DNA of 64,000 nt from positions 4,340,001 through 4,404,000 of the forward strand of contig NZ_CP069159.1 in NCBI RefSeq assembly GCF_016811995.1, read 5' to 3'. Origin of the DNA: Citrobacter sp. R56 (GTDB lineage: Bacteria; Pseudomonadota; Gammaproteobacteria; Enterobacterales; Enterobacteriaceae). Position 1 is the first letter of the stretch, and each line of letters begins with the position of its first letter. The position numbers and the translations under genes are program-made. Below the pieces are notes generated by a model. That model had not been told where the DNA came from, did not search any database, and was given only the letters and a program-made list of their open reading frames with translations. Positions 35,487 through 54,293 of this stretch are shown here, one piece after another.

Positions 35487-38400
35487 TTACTCGTCTTCCA
35501 GCTCGATGTTGATACCCAGCGAACGAATCTCTTTCAACAGTACGTTGAAGGATTCTGGCATGCCCGGCTCCATCTGATGGTTACCGTCTACGATGTTTTT
35601 ATACATCTTAGTACGGCCGTTCACGTCATCAGACTTAACGGTGAGCATTTCCTGCAGGGTGTATGCCGCGCCATATGCTTCCAGCGCCCACACTTCCATC
35701 TCCCCGAAGCGCTGACCACCGAACTGCGCCTTACCACCCAGCGGCTGCTGAGTAACCAGGCTGTAAGAACCGGTAGAACGCGCATGCATCTTGTCATCAA
35801 CCAGGTGGTTCAGTTTCAGCATGTACATGTAGCCAACGGTAACCTGGCGCTCGAATTGCTCACCGGTACGACCGTCGAACAGTGTGATCTGACCGGAAGT
35901 CGGCAGGCCACCCAGCTGTAACAGTTCCTTGATTTCAGACTCTTTCGCACCGTCGAAGACCGGCGTTGCGATCGGCATACCTTTTTTCAGGTTTTCAGCC
36001 AGACGCAGAACTTCATCATCGCTGAAGGTGTTCAGGTCAACTTTCTGACGAACGTCAGAGCCCAGATCGTACGCACGCTGGATGAACTCGCGCAGTTTCG
36101 CGACTTCTTGCTGCTGTTTCAGCATGGCGTTGATCTTATCGCCAATGCCTTTCGCAGCCATACCCAGGTGAGTTTCCAGAATCTGACCGATGTTCATACG
36201 AGACGGTACGCCCAGCGGGTTCAGTACGATGTCTACCGGCGTGCCGTTTTCATCGTAAGGCATATCTTCGATCGGGTTGATCTTAGAAATAACACCCTTG
36301 TTACCGTGACGACCTGCCATCTTATCACCAGGTTGGATCCGACGTTTAACCGCCAGATAAACCTTAACAATCTTCAGCACGCCCGGTGCCAGATCGTCGC
36401 CCTGAGTGATTTTGCGGCGTTTCGCTTCGAGTTTCTTCTCGAACTCGTGCTTCAGCTCGTCGTACTGTTCAGCCAGCTGTTCCAGCTGATTTTGTTTCTC
36501 TTCGTCGGTCAGGCCCAGTTCCAGCCAGCGATCGCGAGGCAGTTTGTCGAGCTTCTCAGCTTCAACACCACCGGCAACCAGCACCGCGTAGATACGGCTA
36601 AACAGGCCAGCTTCGAGGATCTGCAGTTCTTCAGACAGGTCTTTCTTCGCCTGCTTCAGCTGCATCTCTTCGATTTCCAGCGCACGTTTGTCTTTTTCTA
36701 CGCCATCGCGAGTAAAGACCTGAACGTCGATAATCGTACCGGAAACACCGTTTGGTACGCGCAGAGAAGAGTCTTTAACGTCAGACGCTTTCTCACCGAA
36801 GATCGCACGCAGCAGTTTCTCTTCTGGCGTCAGCTGGGTTTCACCTTTCGGCGTTACCTTACCAACCAGAATATCGCCACCGGTCACTTCTGCGCCGATA
36901 TAAACGATACCGGATTCATCCAGTTTGGAGAGCGCAGCTTCACCCACGTTCGGGATGTCAGCGGTGATCTCTTCTGGCCCCAGCTTGGTGTCACGGGACA
37001 CACATGCCAGTTCCTGAATGTGGATAGTGGTGAAACGGTCTTCCTGAACAACACGCTCGGAAACGAGGATGGAGTCTTCGAAGTTGTAACCGTTCCATGG
37101 CATGAACGCCACGCGCATGTTCTGACCGAGCGCCAGTTCACCGAGGTCAGTGGACGGACCGTCTGCCAGCACATCACCACGTTCAACCGGCTCACCCAGA
37201 GACACACACGGCATCTGGTTGATACAGGTGTTCTGGTTAGAACGGGTGTATTTGGTCAGGTTATAGATGTCGATACCTGCTTCGCCCGGGTACATCTCGT
37301 CTTCGTTAACTTTGATAACGATACGGGAAGCATCCACGTACTGAACGGTACCGCCACGTTTAGCCACCGCAGTTACACCGGAGTCAACGGCAACAGCACG
37401 TTCCATACCGGTACCAACCAGCGGCTTATCAGCACGCAGAGTCGGAACCGCCTGACGTTGCATGTTCGCACCCATCAATGCACGGTTGGCGTCATCGTGT
37501 TCCAGGAACGGGATCAGGGACGCACCGACGGATACCACCTGTTGAGTGGATACGTCCATGTAGTCAACCTGATCGCGGCTGAACAAGCTGGATTCGCCTT
37601 TGCTACGGCAGGTAACCAGATCTTCTACAAAGTGCCCTTCGTCATCCAGGTTGGAGTTCGCCTGAGCGATAACGAAGTTGCCTTCTTCAATAGCAGACAG
37701 GTAATGAATTTCGTCAGTTACCACGCCATCAACAACACGACGGTACGGCGTCTCAAGGAAGCCATATTCGTTAGTCTGTGCGTACACGGACAGGGAGTTG
37801 ATCAGACCGATGTTCGGACCTTCAGGCGTTTCGATTGGACATACGCGACCGTAGTGAGTCGGGTGTACGTCTCGAACTTCAAAGCCTGCGCGTTCACGGG
37901 TCAGACCGCCTGGGCCGAGTGCGGAGATACGACGTTTGTGCGTAATCTCAGACAGCGGGTTGTTCTGGTCCATAAACTGAGACAGCTGGCTGGAACCAAA
38001 GAACTCTTTCACTGCGGCAGAAATCGGTTTGGCGTTGATCATATCCTGAGGCATCAGGGTATCCAGATCGCCCAGAGACAGACGCTCTTTCACCGCACGC
38101 TCTACACGTACCAGGCCAACGCGGAACTGGTTTTCCGCCATTTCGCCTACGGAACGGATACGACGGTTGCCGAGGTGGTCGATATCATCGACTTCGCCTT
38201 TACCGTTACGGATATCGATGAGCTTCTTCATCACTTCAATGATGTCGTCTTTGCTCAGGATACCGGAACCTTCGATTTCGTCGCGCAGCAGAGAACGGTT
38301 GAACTTCATACGACCAACCGCAGACAGGTCATAGCGGTCTTCGGAGAAGAACAGGTTCTCAAACAGGCTTTCAGCCGCTTCACGCGTCGGCGGTTCACCC

Positions 38401-39515
38401 GGGCGCATCATGCGGTAGATTTCTACCAGCGCGCTCAGACGATCGTTAGTTGGGTCGACGCGTACAGTCTCAGAGATGTACGGACCGTGGTCCAGATCGT
38501 TGGTGAACAGCGTTTCGATACGTTTGTGGCCGGACTGGCTCAGCTTAGCCAGCAGATCCAGGCTCAGCTCCATGTTCGCTGCGCAGATCAGCTCGCCAGT
38601 AGATTCGTCAACGTAGTCTTTAGACGCCACTTTGCCAGCAATGTATTCAACCGGAACTTCGATATGTTTGATATCGTCTTTTTCCAGTTGGCGAATGTGG
38701 CGCGCAGTAATGCGGCGACCTTTTTCGACGTACACTTTGCCGTTAGCTTCGATGTCAAAAGATGCGGTTTCGCCACGCAGGCGTTCCGGCACCAGTTCCA
38801 TCTGCAGCTTGTTGTCGCGAATTTCGAAAACAACTTTTTCAAAGAACAGGTCAAGGATCTGCTCAGTGGTGTAGTTCAGCGCACGCAGAATAATGGTCGC
38901 AGGCAGTTTGCGGCGACGGTCGATACGTACGAACAGGTTGTCCTTCGGATCGAATTCGAAGTCCAGCCAGGAACCACGGTAAGGGATGATACGCGCGTTA
39001 TACAGTACTTTACCCGAAGAGTGGGTTTTACCTTTGTCGGAGTCAAAGAAGACGCCCGGACTACGGTGCAACTGAGAAACGATAACACGCTCAGTACCGT
39101 TGATAACAAAAGTACCGTTGTCAGTCATGAGCGGAATTTCGCCCATGTAGACTTCTTGTTCTTTAATGTCTTTTACGGTGCCTTCCGGCGCTTCGCGCTC
39201 GTAGATCACCAGACGCAGTTTGACGCGCAGCGGTGCGGAATAGGTCACGCCACGGATCTGACATTCCTGAACGTCAAACACCGGTTCGCCAAGGCGGTAG
39301 CTGACGTATTGCAGCTCGGAATTACCGCTGTAGCTCTGAATCGGGAACACAGAACGGAAGGCTGCTTCCAGACCGTACTGCCCTTCAGGATCTTGCTCGA
39401 TAAACTTCTGAAACGAGTCAAGCTGGATAGAAAGGAGATAAGGTATGTCCAGAACTTGTGGACGTTTACCAAAATCCTTACGAATACGTTTTTTCTCGGT
39501 ATAGGAGTAAACCAT
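35487..39515 (-). CDS. rpoB: RNA polymerase subunit beta
   Basis: A catalytic-core subunit, 1342 aa, counted from [16 protein letters not shown]; an 11-codon in-frame extension upstream is not used in the family. The rifampicin-binding cluster [27 protein letters not shown] reads as wild type, with no classic resistance change visible. A small difference from E. coli is [11 protein letters not shown], where E. coli has SRIRAVLVAGG as I recall it; this lies in the lineage-variable insertion. It follows rplL after an attenuator. Confidence 0.99.
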   Translation of the reverse strand: MVYSYTEKKRIRKDFGKRPQVLDIPYLLSIQLDSFQKFIEQDPEGQYGLEAAFRSVFPIQSYSGNSELQYVSYRLGEPVFDVQECQIRGVTYSAPLRVKLRLVIYEREAPEGTVKDIKEQEVYMGEIPLMTDNGTFVINGTERVIVSQLHRSPGVFFDSDKGKTHSSGKVLYNARIIPYRGSWLDFEFDPKDNLFVRIDRRRKLPATIILRALNYTTEQILDLFFEKVVFEIRDNKLQMELVPERLRGETASFDIEANGKVYVEKGRRITARHIRQLEKDDIKHIEVPVEYIAGKVASKDYVDESTGELICAANMELSLDLLAKLSQSGHKRIETLFTNDLDHGPYISETVRVDPTNDRLSALVEIYRMMRPGEPPTREAAESLFENLFFSEDRYDLSAVGRMKFNRSLLRDEIEGSGILSKDDIIEVMKKLIDIRNGKGEVDDIDHLGNRRIRSVGEMAENQFRVGLVRVERAVKERLSLGDLDTLMPQDMINAKPISAAVKEFFGSSQLSQFMDQNNPLSEITHKRRISALGPGGLTRERAGFEVRDVHPTHYGRVCPIETPEGPNIGLINSLSVYAQTNEYGFLETPYRRVVDGVVTDEIHYLSAIEEGNFVIAQANSNLDDEGHFVEDLVTCRSKGESSLFSRDQVDYMDVSTQQVVSVGASLIPFLEHDDANRALMGANMQRQAVPTLRADKPLVGTGMERAVAVDSGVTAVAKRGGTVQYVDASRIVIKVNEDEMYPGEAGIDIYNLTKYTRSNQNTCINQMPCVSLGEPVERGDVLADGPSTDLGELALGQNMRVAFMPWNGYNFEDSILVSERVVQEDRFTTIHIQELACVSRDTKLGPEEITADIPNVGEAALSKLDESGIVYIGAEVTGGDILVGKVTPKGETQLTPEEKLLRAIFGEKASDVKDSSLRVPNGVSGTIIDVQVFTRDGVEKDKRALEIEEMQLKQAKKDLSEELQILEAGLFSRIYAVLVAGGVEAEKLDKLPRDRWLELGLTDEEKQNQLEQLAEQYDELKHEFEKKLEAKRRKITQGDDLAPGVLKIVKVYLAVKRRIQPGDKMAGRHGNKGVISKINPIEDMPYDENGTPVDIVLNPLGVPSRMNIGQILETHLGMAAKGIGDKINAMLKQQQEVAKLREFIQRAYDLGSDVRQKVDLNTFSDDEVLRLAENLKKGMPIATPVFDGAKESEIKELLQLGGLPTSGQITLFDGRTGEQFERQVTVGYMYMLKLNHLVDDKMHARSTGSYSLVTQQPLGGKAQFGGQRFGEMEVWALEAYGAAYTLQEMLTVKSDDVNGRTKMYKNIVDGNHQMEPGMPESFNVLLKEIRSLGINIELEDE

Positions 39516-39834
39516 AGGGTTCCTCAGCTCGCTGACAAGTCGACCCATCTGTCCGACGAAGGGACAGTTTGTGCAACACTATTTTGTTGATCGGAAAATT
39601 GAATACTTTCCGCAATGCCTGTTGCTATCACGCTTAAACCATTTCGTTGCGATTTACACAGAGCGAGCACCCTGTCGCAGTATATTAAGTCGTCGATAGA
39701 AACAAGCATTGAAAGGCACAACAGTAGTCAAACAGTGTGAAATGCTACTGGCGCCTTACAGCGCAAAAAGGCTGGTGACTAAAAAGTCACCAGCCATCAG
39801 CCTAATTTCTCAGGCTGCAACCAGAAAAGTTGGC
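39516..39834 (-). other. rplL-rpoB spacer
   Basis: A gene-free 319 bp. On the minus strand it holds the attenuator (separate entry), then a region predicted in E. coli to form an RNase III-cut hairpin, and the rpoB translation start. I did not resolve the RNase III stem here by eye. Confidence 0.7.
39765..39795 (-). terminator. Attenuator between rplL and rpoB
   Basis: On the minus strand GGCTGGTGAC-TTTTTA-GTCACCAGCC is followed by TTTTTGCG. A perfect 10-bp stem with five T residues lies 39 bp past the rplL stop. In E. coli this terminator lets only part of the transcripts into rpoBC. Confidence 0.92.
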
Positions 39835-40200
<366 letters not shown>

Positions 40201-40266
40201 TTAAATTGTTCCTGAAAATCAGAATAAGTTTATACGTAAGCAGATGCTTGATAAAGATAACTGCGA

Positions 40267-40764
40267 TTAAGCAGCTTCTTTCGCATCGCGAACAGCAGCC
40301 AGAGTGCGAACCAGTTTGCCAGCCGAAGCTTCTTTCATGGTTGCCATCAGGCGTGCAATTGCTTCTTCGTAGGTCGGCAGAGTTGCCAGGCGATCGATTT
40401 GCGATGCCGGGATCAATTCACCTTCAAAGGCTGCGGCTTTGACCTCAAATTTTGCATTCGCTTTCGCGAAATCTTTGAACAGACGAGCAGCTGCGCCCGG
40501 GTGTTCCATAGAATATGCAATCAGGGTCGGACCAACGAACGCGTCTTTCAGGCACTCAAACTGAGTACCTTCAACAACACGGCGCAGCAGGGTGTTACGA
40601 ACAACACGCATGTATACGCCGGCTTCGCGACCTGCTTTACGCAGTTCAGTCATTTTGTCTACAGTTACGCCACGGGAATCCGCAACTACTGCAGACAGCG
40701 CGCCTTTGGCTACTTCGCTGACTTCAGCAACAATCGCTTGTTTGTCTTGAAGATTTAAAGCCAT
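40267..40764 (-). CDS. rplJ: Ribosomal protein L10
   Basis: Anchors the L7/L12 dimers to 23S rRNA. The protein is 165 aa from [15 protein letters not shown]; an 11-codon upstream extension is open but not used in the family. The start is preceded by AGGAGCAAAG. The L10-L7/L12 complex represses its own leader mRNA in E. coli, and the long leader here fits that. Confidence 0.99.
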   Translation of the reverse strand: MALNLQDKQAIVAEVSEVAKGALSAVVADSRGVTVDKMTELRKAGREAGVYMRVVRNTLLRRVVEGTQFECLKDAFVGPTLIAYSMEHPGAAARLFKDFAKANAKFEVKAAAFEGELIPASQIDRLATLPTYEEAIARLMATMKEASAGKLVRTLAAVRDAKEAA

Positions 40765-41057
40765 TAGCTTTGCTCCTGGATGTTTGCCGGAACTCATGTT
40801 CCGGAACTCACTTCACTCTTCCCAACGGACAGAGCGTCTAAATACGGTGAGCAGAAACAAGCCAGAGTATCAGAAATAATCTTAGCGTTCTGTCACCGTC
40901 TACGCAGGGCATTAAGCTTCTTACGAAACACCTGCGGTCTTCGACGGAGGCCTGGATAGGCCAGGCTCCAACGAACAAATCTTTTTATCTGCTAACTTTC
41001 GTTAACAAACGTGGGGGTAGAATTGTAGACAAATCCACCGCCCACGTAAAGCTAATC
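40765..41057 (-). promoter_or_regulatory. rplJ promoter and L10 autoregulatory leader
   Basis: Promoter: -35 TTTACG (complement 41045-41050) and -10 TACAAT (41022-41027) with a 17-bp spacer. About 250 nt of structured leader follow, including the hairpin GCCTGG-CCTATCC-AGGCCT near 40953. In E. coli this leader binds L10-L7/L12 to repress translation of rplJL. Confidence 0.75.
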
Positions 41058-42224
<1,167 letters not shown>

Positions 42225-42270
42225 TCAAAGAGGCTCCCCGTGATAAAATTCGTTTTACGGATGGAATCCA

Positions 42271-42318
42271 TAAAAACAAAAGGCGCGAAATTGTATTCCA
42301 ATCTCGCGCCTTGTGCAA
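42271..42318 (-). promoter_or_regulatory. rplK promoter nested in the secE-nusG terminator
   Basis: On the minus strand -35 TTGCAC (42313-42318) and -10 TACAAT (42290-42295) with a 17-bp spacer overlap a hairpin with arms GGCGCGA and TCGCGCC (42304-42310 and 42282-42288). The hairpin is followed by TTTTGTTTTTA. The same 48 bp thus provides a terminator for nusG and the start signals for rplK. Confidence 0.85.
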
Positions 42319-42349
42319 CGATTAAATCGCCGCTTTTTTGATCGACGTG

Positions 42350-42895
42350 TTAGGCTTTTTCAACCTGAGCAAAATCCAGTTCTACCGGGGTCGCACGACC
42401 GAAGATAGAAACGGAAACTTTCAGGCGAGACTTCTCGTAGTCGACTTCTTCAACCACGCCGTTAAAGTCAGCAAACGGACCATCGCTAACACGAACCATC
42501 TCACCCGGTTCAAACAGCGTTTTCGGACGCGGCTTATCACCTACCTGCTGCAGGCGGTTCATAATCGCATCAACTTCTTTATCGCTGATTGGCGCCGGAC
42601 GGTCGGAAGTACCACCGATGAAGCCCATCACACGCGGTACGCTGCGCACCAGGTGCCAGCTTGCGTCGTTCATCACCATCTGGACCAGTACGTAGCCCGG
42701 GAAGAATTTGCGCTCGCTTTTGCGACGCTGGCCACCACGGATTTCGACCACTTCTTCGGTCGGCACCATGACTTCACCAAACAACTCTTCCATATTGTGT
42801 AATTTGATATGCTCACGCAGCGACGTCGCTACGCGGCCTTCAAAACCGGAAAACGCCTGAACGACGTACCAGCGCTTTTTAGGAGCTTCAGACAT
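42350..42895 (-). CDS. nusG: Transcription termination/antitermination factor NusG
   Basis: Binds RNA polymerase and couples it to Rho or the ribosome. It is 181 aa. The N-terminal NGN domain begins [14 protein letters not shown], and the KOW domain contains [18 protein letters not shown]. It starts 1 bp after secE ends, so the two are co-transcribed. Confidence 0.99.
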   Translation of the reverse strand: MSEAPKKRWYVVQAFSGFEGRVATSLREHIKLHNMEELFGEVMVPTEEVVEIRGGQRRKSERKFFPGYVLVQMVMNDASWHLVRSVPRVMGFIGGTSDRPAPISDKEVDAIMNRLQQVGDKPRPKTLFEPGEMVRVSDGPFADFNGVVEEVDYEKSRLKVSVSIFGRATPVELDFAQVEKA

Positions 42896-42896
42896 C

Positions 42897-43280
42897 TCAG
42901 AACCTCAGGCCAGTGATAAAGGATACCAGGCGGACCAGAATACCATCCAGTCCCCACAGGATTAGTGACATTACTGCAGTAACCGCAGCCACGATCAGTG
43001 TGGTGTGCAATGTTTCCTGGCGAGTCGGCCAAATGACCTTACGGACTTCAGTACGCGCTTCACGGGCAAAAGCAACCGTCGCTTTACCTTTTGTCGTCAA
43101 CAGCGCAACACCACCCGCTGCCGCAATCAGAATCACTACGGCCAGCGCACGCAGCGGCAGCATCATGTCACGATAGAGGTAGTTGCCAACGATAGCCACA
43201 AGCAGCAATAGGGCTACAGCCACCCACTTCATCGCTTCCAGGCCACGCCCGCTTCCTTGAGCTTCGGTATTCGCACTCAT
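42897..43280 (-). CDS. secE: Protein translocase subunit SecE
   Basis: An essential inner-membrane subunit of SecYEG. It is 127 aa with three membrane segments (about 19-36, 45-63 and 93-111), the enterobacterial form. The conserved cytosolic amphipathic part is [12 protein letters not shown]. First in secE-nusG, downstream of the tufB terminator. An extended -10-like TGTCATAAT about 130 bp upstream is a promoter candidate. Confidence 0.98.
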   Translation of the reverse strand: MSANTEAQGSGRGLEAMKWVAVALLLLVAIVGNYLYRDMMLPLRALAVVILIAAAGGVALLTTKGKATVAFAREARTEVRKVIWPTRQETLHTTLIVAAVTAVMSLILWGLDGILVRLVSFITGLRF

Positions 43281-43452
43281 AAACCAACCTGTCAGAAGTA
43301 TTCTACAAACATTTTCACCCCGCGTAAGCGAGGCAATCCAAACCGAAATGCTCTGGTGAGTTTCGGACTAAACGCCCTCTACAGAGCCTGTCTCAGCAAT
43401 GATTATGACAAAAAAAATCACTGATGAGCCAGGTTCTGGTTCGAAAGCGTGC

Positions 43453-43475
43453 AAAAAGGGCATCAAATGATGCCC
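43453..43475 (-). terminator. Terminator after tufB
   Basis: On the minus strand GGGCATCA/TGATGCCC is followed by TTTTTGCACG, about 35 bp past the tufB stop. It separates the tRNA-tufB operon from secE-nusG. Confidence 0.9.
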
Positions 43476-43509
43476 TTTTATTGCGCATTGCGTCAAATGT
43501 TATCAGCGA

Positions 43510-44730
<1,221 letters not shown>

Positions 44731-44812
44731 TCACCACATCAACCAGGCGATATGCCTGAACTGTTGAATGTTTTTAACGGTAAACAGAGAGAAACGGGAA
44801 GGAGAAGTGAAG

Positions 44813-44888
44813 TGGTGCTGATACCCAGAGTCGAACTGGGGACCTCACCCTTACCAAGGGTGCGCTCTACCAACTGAGCCATATCAGC
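44813..44888 (-). tRNA. thrT: tRNA-Thr (anticodon GGT)
   Basis: A 76-nt cloverleaf with encoded CCA. The acceptor is GCTGATA/TATCAGC, the anticodon loop TTGGTAA reads GGT, and the T arm is GTTCGACTC. Last tRNA before tufB. Confidence 0.97.
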
Positions 44889-44894
44889 ACGTCT

Positions 44895-44969
<75 letters not shown>

Positions 44970-45085
44970 ATCCTGAAACTCGGCTACCCAGTTCTTTCTG
45001 TAACAAAAAAGAGATTGCTCTCTTTTTATGTTTTGAGTTGATTAATTTTTTAATCAACCCAGGCGGCGAAAACGCTGCCAGAAAG

Positions 45086-45170
<85 letters not shown>

Positions 45171-45178
45171 GGACTTGA

Positions 45179-45254
<76 letters not shown>

Positions 45255-45268
45255 ATCAAGTAGCGCGC

Positions 45269-45297
45269 ATTTTATGGAGACATTCGCACTCATGCAA
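45269..45297 (-). promoter_or_regulatory. Promoter of the thrU-tufB operon
   Basis: On the minus strand -35 TTGCAT (45292-45297) and -10 TAAAAT (45269-45274) have a 17-bp spacer. A GCGCGC discriminator follows, typical of stringent stable-RNA promoters. An A/T-rich stretch just upstream may be the UP element. Confidence 0.85.
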
Positions 45298-45646
45298 CTA
45301 AAAAATTGCATAAAATGTTCTTTCGCTCACATTTTGCACTACAAGGCCGATAAATAGTCGATTTCCATTCCAGTATGTGCATTTTTTCAGCTTCAACCAC
45401 CTTTATCGCAGCGATTTAGGATCACGAATGAAGAGAACTCACCTCTTATGCATAGGGTATATCCGCCACATTGTTCCCCAGCTAAAGTTTCTCATGAGAT
45501 ATTTTTTCTTATTATTCCCTCCCATCTGGTGTTACCCTCCTGCCCATTGTCCAAATTAACTGAAATGTGACGTGCCATTGCATGCTGGGGATGATTCGCC
45601 TTTTTATCATTGACCTGATAGAGCAATGACAGTCAGAAACATGCTT
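45298..45646. other. Gene-free region between thrU and coaA
   Basis: It contains A/T-rich sequence upstream of the thrU promoter, where Fis sites are known in E. coli, and the leader of divergent coaA. I see no supported gene. The short frame at 45377-45559 has no RBS or recognisable product. Confidence 0.5.
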
Positions 45647-46597
45647 ATGAGTATAAAAGAGCAAACGTTAATGACGCCTTACCTACAGTTTGATCGCAAC
45701 CAATGGGCTGCACTCCGTGATTCCGTGCCAATGACGTTGGCAGAGGATGAGGTTGCGCGACTCAAAGGTATTAATGAAGATTTGTCGCTGGAAGAAGTTG
45801 CCGAGATCTATTTACCCCTTTCACGCCTGCTCAATTTTTACATCAGTTCAAACCTGCGTCGCCAGGCGGTTCTGGAGCAATTTTTAGGGACTAACGGTCA
45901 GCGCATTCCTTACATCATTAGCATTGCGGGCAGCGTTGCGGTCGGTAAAAGCACCACTGCGCGTGTCCTGCAAGCACTACTGAGCCGCTGGCCAGAACAC
46001 CGTCGCGTTGAATTGATTACGACGGATGGTTTCCTTTATCCTAATCAGGTTTTAAAAGATCGCGGCTTGATGAAGAAGAAAGGATTCCCTGAGTCTTACG
46101 ATATGCGTCGCCTGGTGCAATTCGTTTCTGATCTCAAATCAGGCGTGCCAAACGTCACGGCCCCGGTCTACTCACATTTAATTTATGATGTGATCCCAGA
46201 TGGGGATAAAACGGTTGCACAGCCTGATATATTGATTCTTGAAGGATTAAATGTATTGCAAAGCGGAATGGACTATCCGCACGATCCGCATCATGTATTT
46301 GTTTCTGATTTTGTCGATTTTTCTATCTATGTAGACGCACCAGAAGAGTTACTTCAATCGTGGTATATCAACCGCTTCCTTAAGTTCCGCGAAGGGGCGT
46401 TTACCGATCCAGACTCTTATTTCCATAACTATGCAAAATTATCTAAAGATGAAGCTATCAATACAGCAACATCGCTATGGAAAGAAATCAACTGGTTGAA
46501 TCTAAAACAAAATATATTACCAACTCGTGAGCGTGCCAGCCTCATCATGACGAAGAGTGCCAATCACGCCGTTGAACAAGTGCGGCTGAGAAAATAA
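45647..46597 (+). CDS. coaA: Pantothenate kinase
   Basis: Phosphorylates pantothenate, the regulated first step of CoA synthesis. It is 316 aa, counted from [12 protein letters not shown]; an earlier in-frame ATG (45626) would add 7 residues. The P-loop is GSVAVGKST (about 95-103). [17 protein letters not shown] and the C-terminal [11 protein letters not shown] are typical of the bacterial type I enzyme. It converges with birA. Confidence 0.97.
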   Translation: MSIKEQTLMTPYLQFDRNQWAALRDSVPMTLAEDEVARLKGINEDLSLEEVAEIYLPLSRLLNFYISSNLRRQAVLEQFLGTNGQRIPYIISIAGSVAVGKSTTARVLQALLSRWPEHRRVELITTDGFLYPNQVLKDRGLMKKKGFPESYDMRRLVQFVSDLKSGVPNVTAPVYSHLIYDVIPDGDKTVAQPDILILEGLNVLQSGMDYPHDPHHVFVSDFVDFSIYVDAPEELLQSWYINRFLKFREGAFTDPDSYFHNYAKLSKDEAINTATSLWKEINWLNLKQNILPTRERASLIMTKSANHAVEQVRLRK

Positions 46598-46628
46598 TTT
46601 AACAGGGGAGCCATTGCTCCCCTTGTTA

Positions 46629-47591
46629 TTATTCTGCGCTTCTCAGCGATATTTCCCCGCCCATCCAGGATTTAATCTCACCATCCTGTTCAAGCAGTAA
46701 TGCTCCCTGAGTATCTATTCCTCGCGAAATACCAAATATTTCTTTATCACCGATGATCAGCTTCACAGGTCGGTTAATAAAGTTATCCAGTTTTTCCCAG
46801 CGAGACAGATACGGGGTCAACCCTTCTTGTTCAAATAATTCCAGTGCGGCGCGAAGCTCTCTAATAAGTCTCGCAGCGAGTGTATTGCGGTCAAGGGTAA
46901 TCCCGGCTTCCTGCAGGTTAATCCATCCCTGATTCACTATCCCTTCTTCAACACGGCGCATCGCCATATTGATCCCTGCACCGATGACAATTTGCGCAGC
47001 ATCGCCTGTTTTTCCTGTTAACTCGACAAGGATGCCGGCAAGTTTCCGATCCTGAAGGTAAAGATCGTTGGGCCATTTCACCCGTACTTTATCAGCACCC
47101 AGATCACGCAGCACCTCAGCCATGACGATACCGATGACCAGACTCAGACCAATCGCCGCTGCCGGGCCTTGCTCCAGACGCCAGAACATAGAAAGGTACA
47201 GATTGGCACCAAACGGTGAAAACCATTTGCGCCCACGTCGCCCACGGCCTGCCTGCTGGTATTCTGCCACGCAGGCATCGCCAGAATTCAACTGGCCAAT
47301 ACGGTCCAGTAAGTACTGATTCGTAGAATCTATAACGGGAAGTACGGAAACAGTGCCGCCATCCAGTTGACTAAGAATACGAGAAGCATCCAGTAATTGT
47401 ATCGGCTCCGGCAAGCTGTATCCTTTGCCTGGCACGGTAAACACATCCACTCCCCAGTCGCGTAACGTCTGGATATGCTTGTTAATTGCCGCGCGACTCA
47501 TTCCAAGCTTTTCACCCAGTTGCTCACCAGAATGAAACTCACCATCGGCCAATAAAGAAATGAGCGTCAGGGGAACGGTATTATCCTTCAT
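46629..47591 (-). CDS. birA: Biotin-protein ligase and biotin operon repressor
   Basis: Attaches biotin to the acetyl-CoA carboxylase carrier protein and, bound to biotinyl-AMP, represses the bio operon. It is 320 aa. The N-terminal winged helix ([21 protein letters not shown]) and the ligase loop GRGRRGRKW (about 115-123) are present, followed by KWPNDLYL. Its ATG overlaps the murB stop by 4 bp. Confidence 0.97.
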   Translation of the reverse strand: MKDNTVPLTLISLLADGEFHSGEQLGEKLGMSRAAINKHIQTLRDWGVDVFTVPGKGYSLPEPIQLLDASRILSQLDGGTVSVLPVIDSTNQYLLDRIGQLNSGDACVAEYQQAGRGRRGRKWFSPFGANLYLSMFWRLEQGPAAAIGLSLVIGIVMAEVLRDLGADKVRVKWPNDLYLQDRKLAGILVELTGKTGDAAQIVIGAGINMAMRRVEEGIVNQGWINLQEAGITLDRNTLAARLIRELRAALELFEQEGLTPYLSRWEKLDNFINRPVKLIIGDKEIFGISRGIDTQGALLLEQDGEIKSWMGGEISLRSAE

Positions 47592-48616
47592 GCGATGACC
47601 TCCACAGCGTTTATCTCACCTGTAGGTCCAATGAAGCGAACCTCTGGCTCCAGCCAGACATTAAATTTTTCACCCACTTTCTCACGCACAAGGTGTGCAA
47701 GCTGAACAACGTCTTCACTTGTCGCATTATCTGCATTGATCAGCACCAGTGCCTGCTGGCGGTGTACAGCAGCACCACCAATACCCACGCCTTTCAATTG
47801 ACACTGGTCGATGAGCCAGCCTGCAGCCAGTTTCACCGAACCATCCACCTGCGGATAATGTGGCGCACCAGGGAATTTTGACAGCAGCGTCTGTGCAATC
47901 TCCGCTGCGATAACCGGGTTTTTAAAGAAGCTCCCCGCATTACCATTTACTTTTGGATCGGGCAGCTTTGTTGTACGCATATGACAGACAGAATCAAAAA
48001 CTTGCTGAGGTGTGACCGTTGCAGGATCCAGACGCGCGAGATCGCCGTAAGTCAGTACTGGCTGCCAATGTTTAGGCAAGCGCAGGCCAACGGCGACAAT
48101 AACGAAACGATCCTGATATTCATGTTTGAAAATGCTGTCACGATAACCAAAACGGCATTCTTCAGCTCTTACGCGCAGATGTTTGCCTGTCGACAATTCA
48201 ACGCAGTCAACGTATTCGCAGACACGTTGTAGCTCTACGCCATAAGCGCCGATATTCTGGATAGGGGATGAACCAACACAGCCAGGAATTAGCGCCAGAT
48301 TTTCCAGACCCGGCATTCCCTGCTGAAGAGAGTACTGCACCAGATGATGCCAGTTTTCACCCGCACCGACATGCAAGTGCCACGCATCCGTTTTTTCCGT
48401 CACTGCAATGCCCTTGATACGGTTAATAATCACCGTCCCCCGGAAAGGTTCAAGGAAGAGCACATTACTCCCCTCACCCAGTATCAATACCGGATGACCA
48501 AGTGAGTCTGCTAATTGCCATGCGTTCAGTACTTGTTGTTCATTTTCAGCACAAACAATTGCGTTAGCACATTGTTCAATACCGAAGGTATTCCAGGGTT
48601 TAAGGGAGTGATTCAT
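47588..48616 (-). CDS. murB: UDP-N-acetylenolpyruvoylglucosamine reductase
   Basis: A flavoenzyme that reduces enolpyruvyl-UDP-GlcNAc to UDP-MurNAc. It is 342 aa. The FAD-binding motifs [11 protein letters not shown] and [16 protein letters not shown] and the catalytic [11 protein letters not shown] are present. It is transcribed with birA and lies downstream of the rrnB-position rRNA operon on the same strand. Confidence 0.98.
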   Translation of the reverse strand: MNHSLKPWNTFGIEQCANAIVCAENEQQVLNAWQLADSLGHPVLILGEGSNVLFLEPFRGTVIINRIKGIAVTEKTDAWHLHVGAGENWHHLVQYSLQQGMPGLENLALIPGCVGSSPIQNIGAYGVELQRVCEYVDCVELSTGKHLRVRAEECRFGYRDSIFKHEYQDRFVIVAVGLRLPKHWQPVLTYGDLARLDPATVTPQQVFDSVCHMRTTKLPDPKVNGNAGSFFKNPVIAAEIAQTLLSKFPGAPHYPQVDGSVKLAAGWLIDQCQLKGVGIGGAAVHRQQALVLINADNATSEDVVQLAHLVREKVGEKFNVWLEPEVRFIGPTGEINAVEVIA

Positions 48617-48719
48617 AGACGCTTTCCTGATGCAAAATCGCGCTTAGTTTACAGCATAAGCAGCAGTATGGCTTGTGGTTATACCAGGGAGAGGGATAAG
48701 AGGATATCTGTGAAAGCGC

Positions 48720-48752
48720 AAAAAGCCCTGTACGTCAGTACAGGGCTTTTTG
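48720..48752. terminator. rRNA operon terminator (rrnB position)
   Basis: AAAAAGCCCTGTAC-GTCA-GTACAGGGCTTTTT is a perfect 14-bp inverted repeat with A and T runs on its flanks. On minus it is 8 bp past 5S. The stem differs from the T1 hairpin at 5785-5826. Confidence 0.92.
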
Positions 48753-48760
48753 CTTATTTG

Positions 48761-48880
48761 ATGCCTGGCAGTTCCCTACTCTCGCATGGGGAGACCCCAC
48801 ACTACCATCGGCGCTACGGCGTTTCACTTCTGAGTTCGGCATGGGGTCAGGTGGGACCACCGCGCTACAGCCGCCAGGCA
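48761..48880 (-). rRNA. rrf: 5S ribosomal RNA
   Basis: A 120-nt 5S gene, the same by eye as the copy at 5830-5949, with terminal pairing TGCCTGGCGGC/GCCAGGCAT. Confidence 0.98.
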
Positions 48881-48972
48881 AATTCTGTTTATTAACATGT
48901 TCTCTGAACACATTAATTTAATCTGTATCAAGCTGATTATTGGTCTCTTCGCCAAAACACCTTTGGCGTTGT

Positions 48973-51882
<2,910 letters not shown>

Positions 51883-52088
51883 TCACAACCCGAAGGTGTT
51901 TCGTAAAACACATCGTGTTGCGAAAATTTGAGAGACTCGAACACACCGCTTGCCTGTTCTTATTACGGAGAACAGACACAGTGTGTCGTTTCAATTTTCA
52001 GCTTGATCCAGATTTTTAAAGAGCAAAACTTCGCAGTGAACCTTTTCAGGTACACTCTGAAGTTTTCTTGGGTTTTTGCAGTAAGTAA

Positions 52089-52164
52089 TGGTGGAGCTAT
52101 GCGGGATCGAACCGCAGACCTCCTGCGTGCAAAGCAGGCGCTCTCCCAGCTGAGCTATAGCCCC
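52089..52164 (-). tRNA. alaT: tRNA-Ala (anticodon TGC)
   Basis: A 76-nt cloverleaf with encoded CCA. The acceptor is GGGGCTA/TAGCTCC with a G-U pair, the anticodon loop TTTGCAC reads TGC, and the T arm is GTTCGATCC. The symbol is generic for the spacer alanine tRNA. Confidence 0.95.
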
Positions 52165-52225
52165 ATCGTAGTTATCTCATTCACCTTAGTTCATTCTGAA
52201 ACACCCTACGGTATCAGAAGGAATT

Positions 52226-52302
<77 letters not shown>

Positions 52303-52372
52303 GCAGAGATTTCTTACTGCTAATTTTCATCAGACAATCTGTGTGAGCACTACAAAGGCAGGTTCTTTAAGG

Positions 52373-53914
<1,542 letters not shown>

Positions 53915-54045
53915 AAGTTTGATGCTCGTGAATTAAACTTCGTAATGAATTACGTATGTTCACTCTTGAGACTTGGTATTCATTTTTCGTCTTGCGACGT
54001 TAAGAATCCGTATCTTCGAGTGCCCACACAGATTGTCTGATAAAT

Positions 54046-54265
54046 TGTTAAAGAGCAGTGCCGCTTCGCTTTTTCTCAGCGGCGCGGGGTGTGCATATTA
54101 CGCCATCCCGCTACAGAGTCAAGCATTTAATTTTGCTTTTCTCTGCCGGCGTTCTCAGTGGAACCCCGCTGACCCGGCGGCTTGCGTGCCGTTGTTCCGT
54201 GTCAGTGGAGGCGCATTATAGGGAGTTATTTCAGGCTGACAAGCGGAAATTTAAAATAATCTTCC
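54046..54265 (-). promoter_or_regulatory. rRNA promoters P1 and P2, UP element and leader boxA (rrnB position)
   Basis: P1 has -35 TTGTCA (complement 54237-54242) and -10 TATAAT (54215-54220) with 16 bp. The A/T-rich UP element AAGATTATTTTAAATTTCC lies just upstream (about 54244-54262) and closely resembles that of E. coli rrnB. P2 has -35 TTGACT (54117-54122) and -10 TAATAT (54095-54100), also with 16 bp. boxA TGCTCTTTAACA is at 54046-54057. P1 lies about 50 bp after murI, leaving little room for upstream Fis sites outside the murI coding region. Confidence 0.92.
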
Positions 54266-54293
54266 GAGTGTTTTCTTTTTAAGCAAAATACAT

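Noticed and set aside
31085..39590. Very long open frames on the plus strand across rpoB and rpoC (for example 36108-39590 and 33776-35317)
   Set aside because: They lie exactly antisense to rpoB and rpoC in the fixed frame produced by strong codon bias. They have no ribosome binding sites and no recognisable domains.
45377..45559. 60-codon frame between thrU and coaA
   Set aside because: No ribosome binding site or family resemblance, and it lies in the divergent promoter region.
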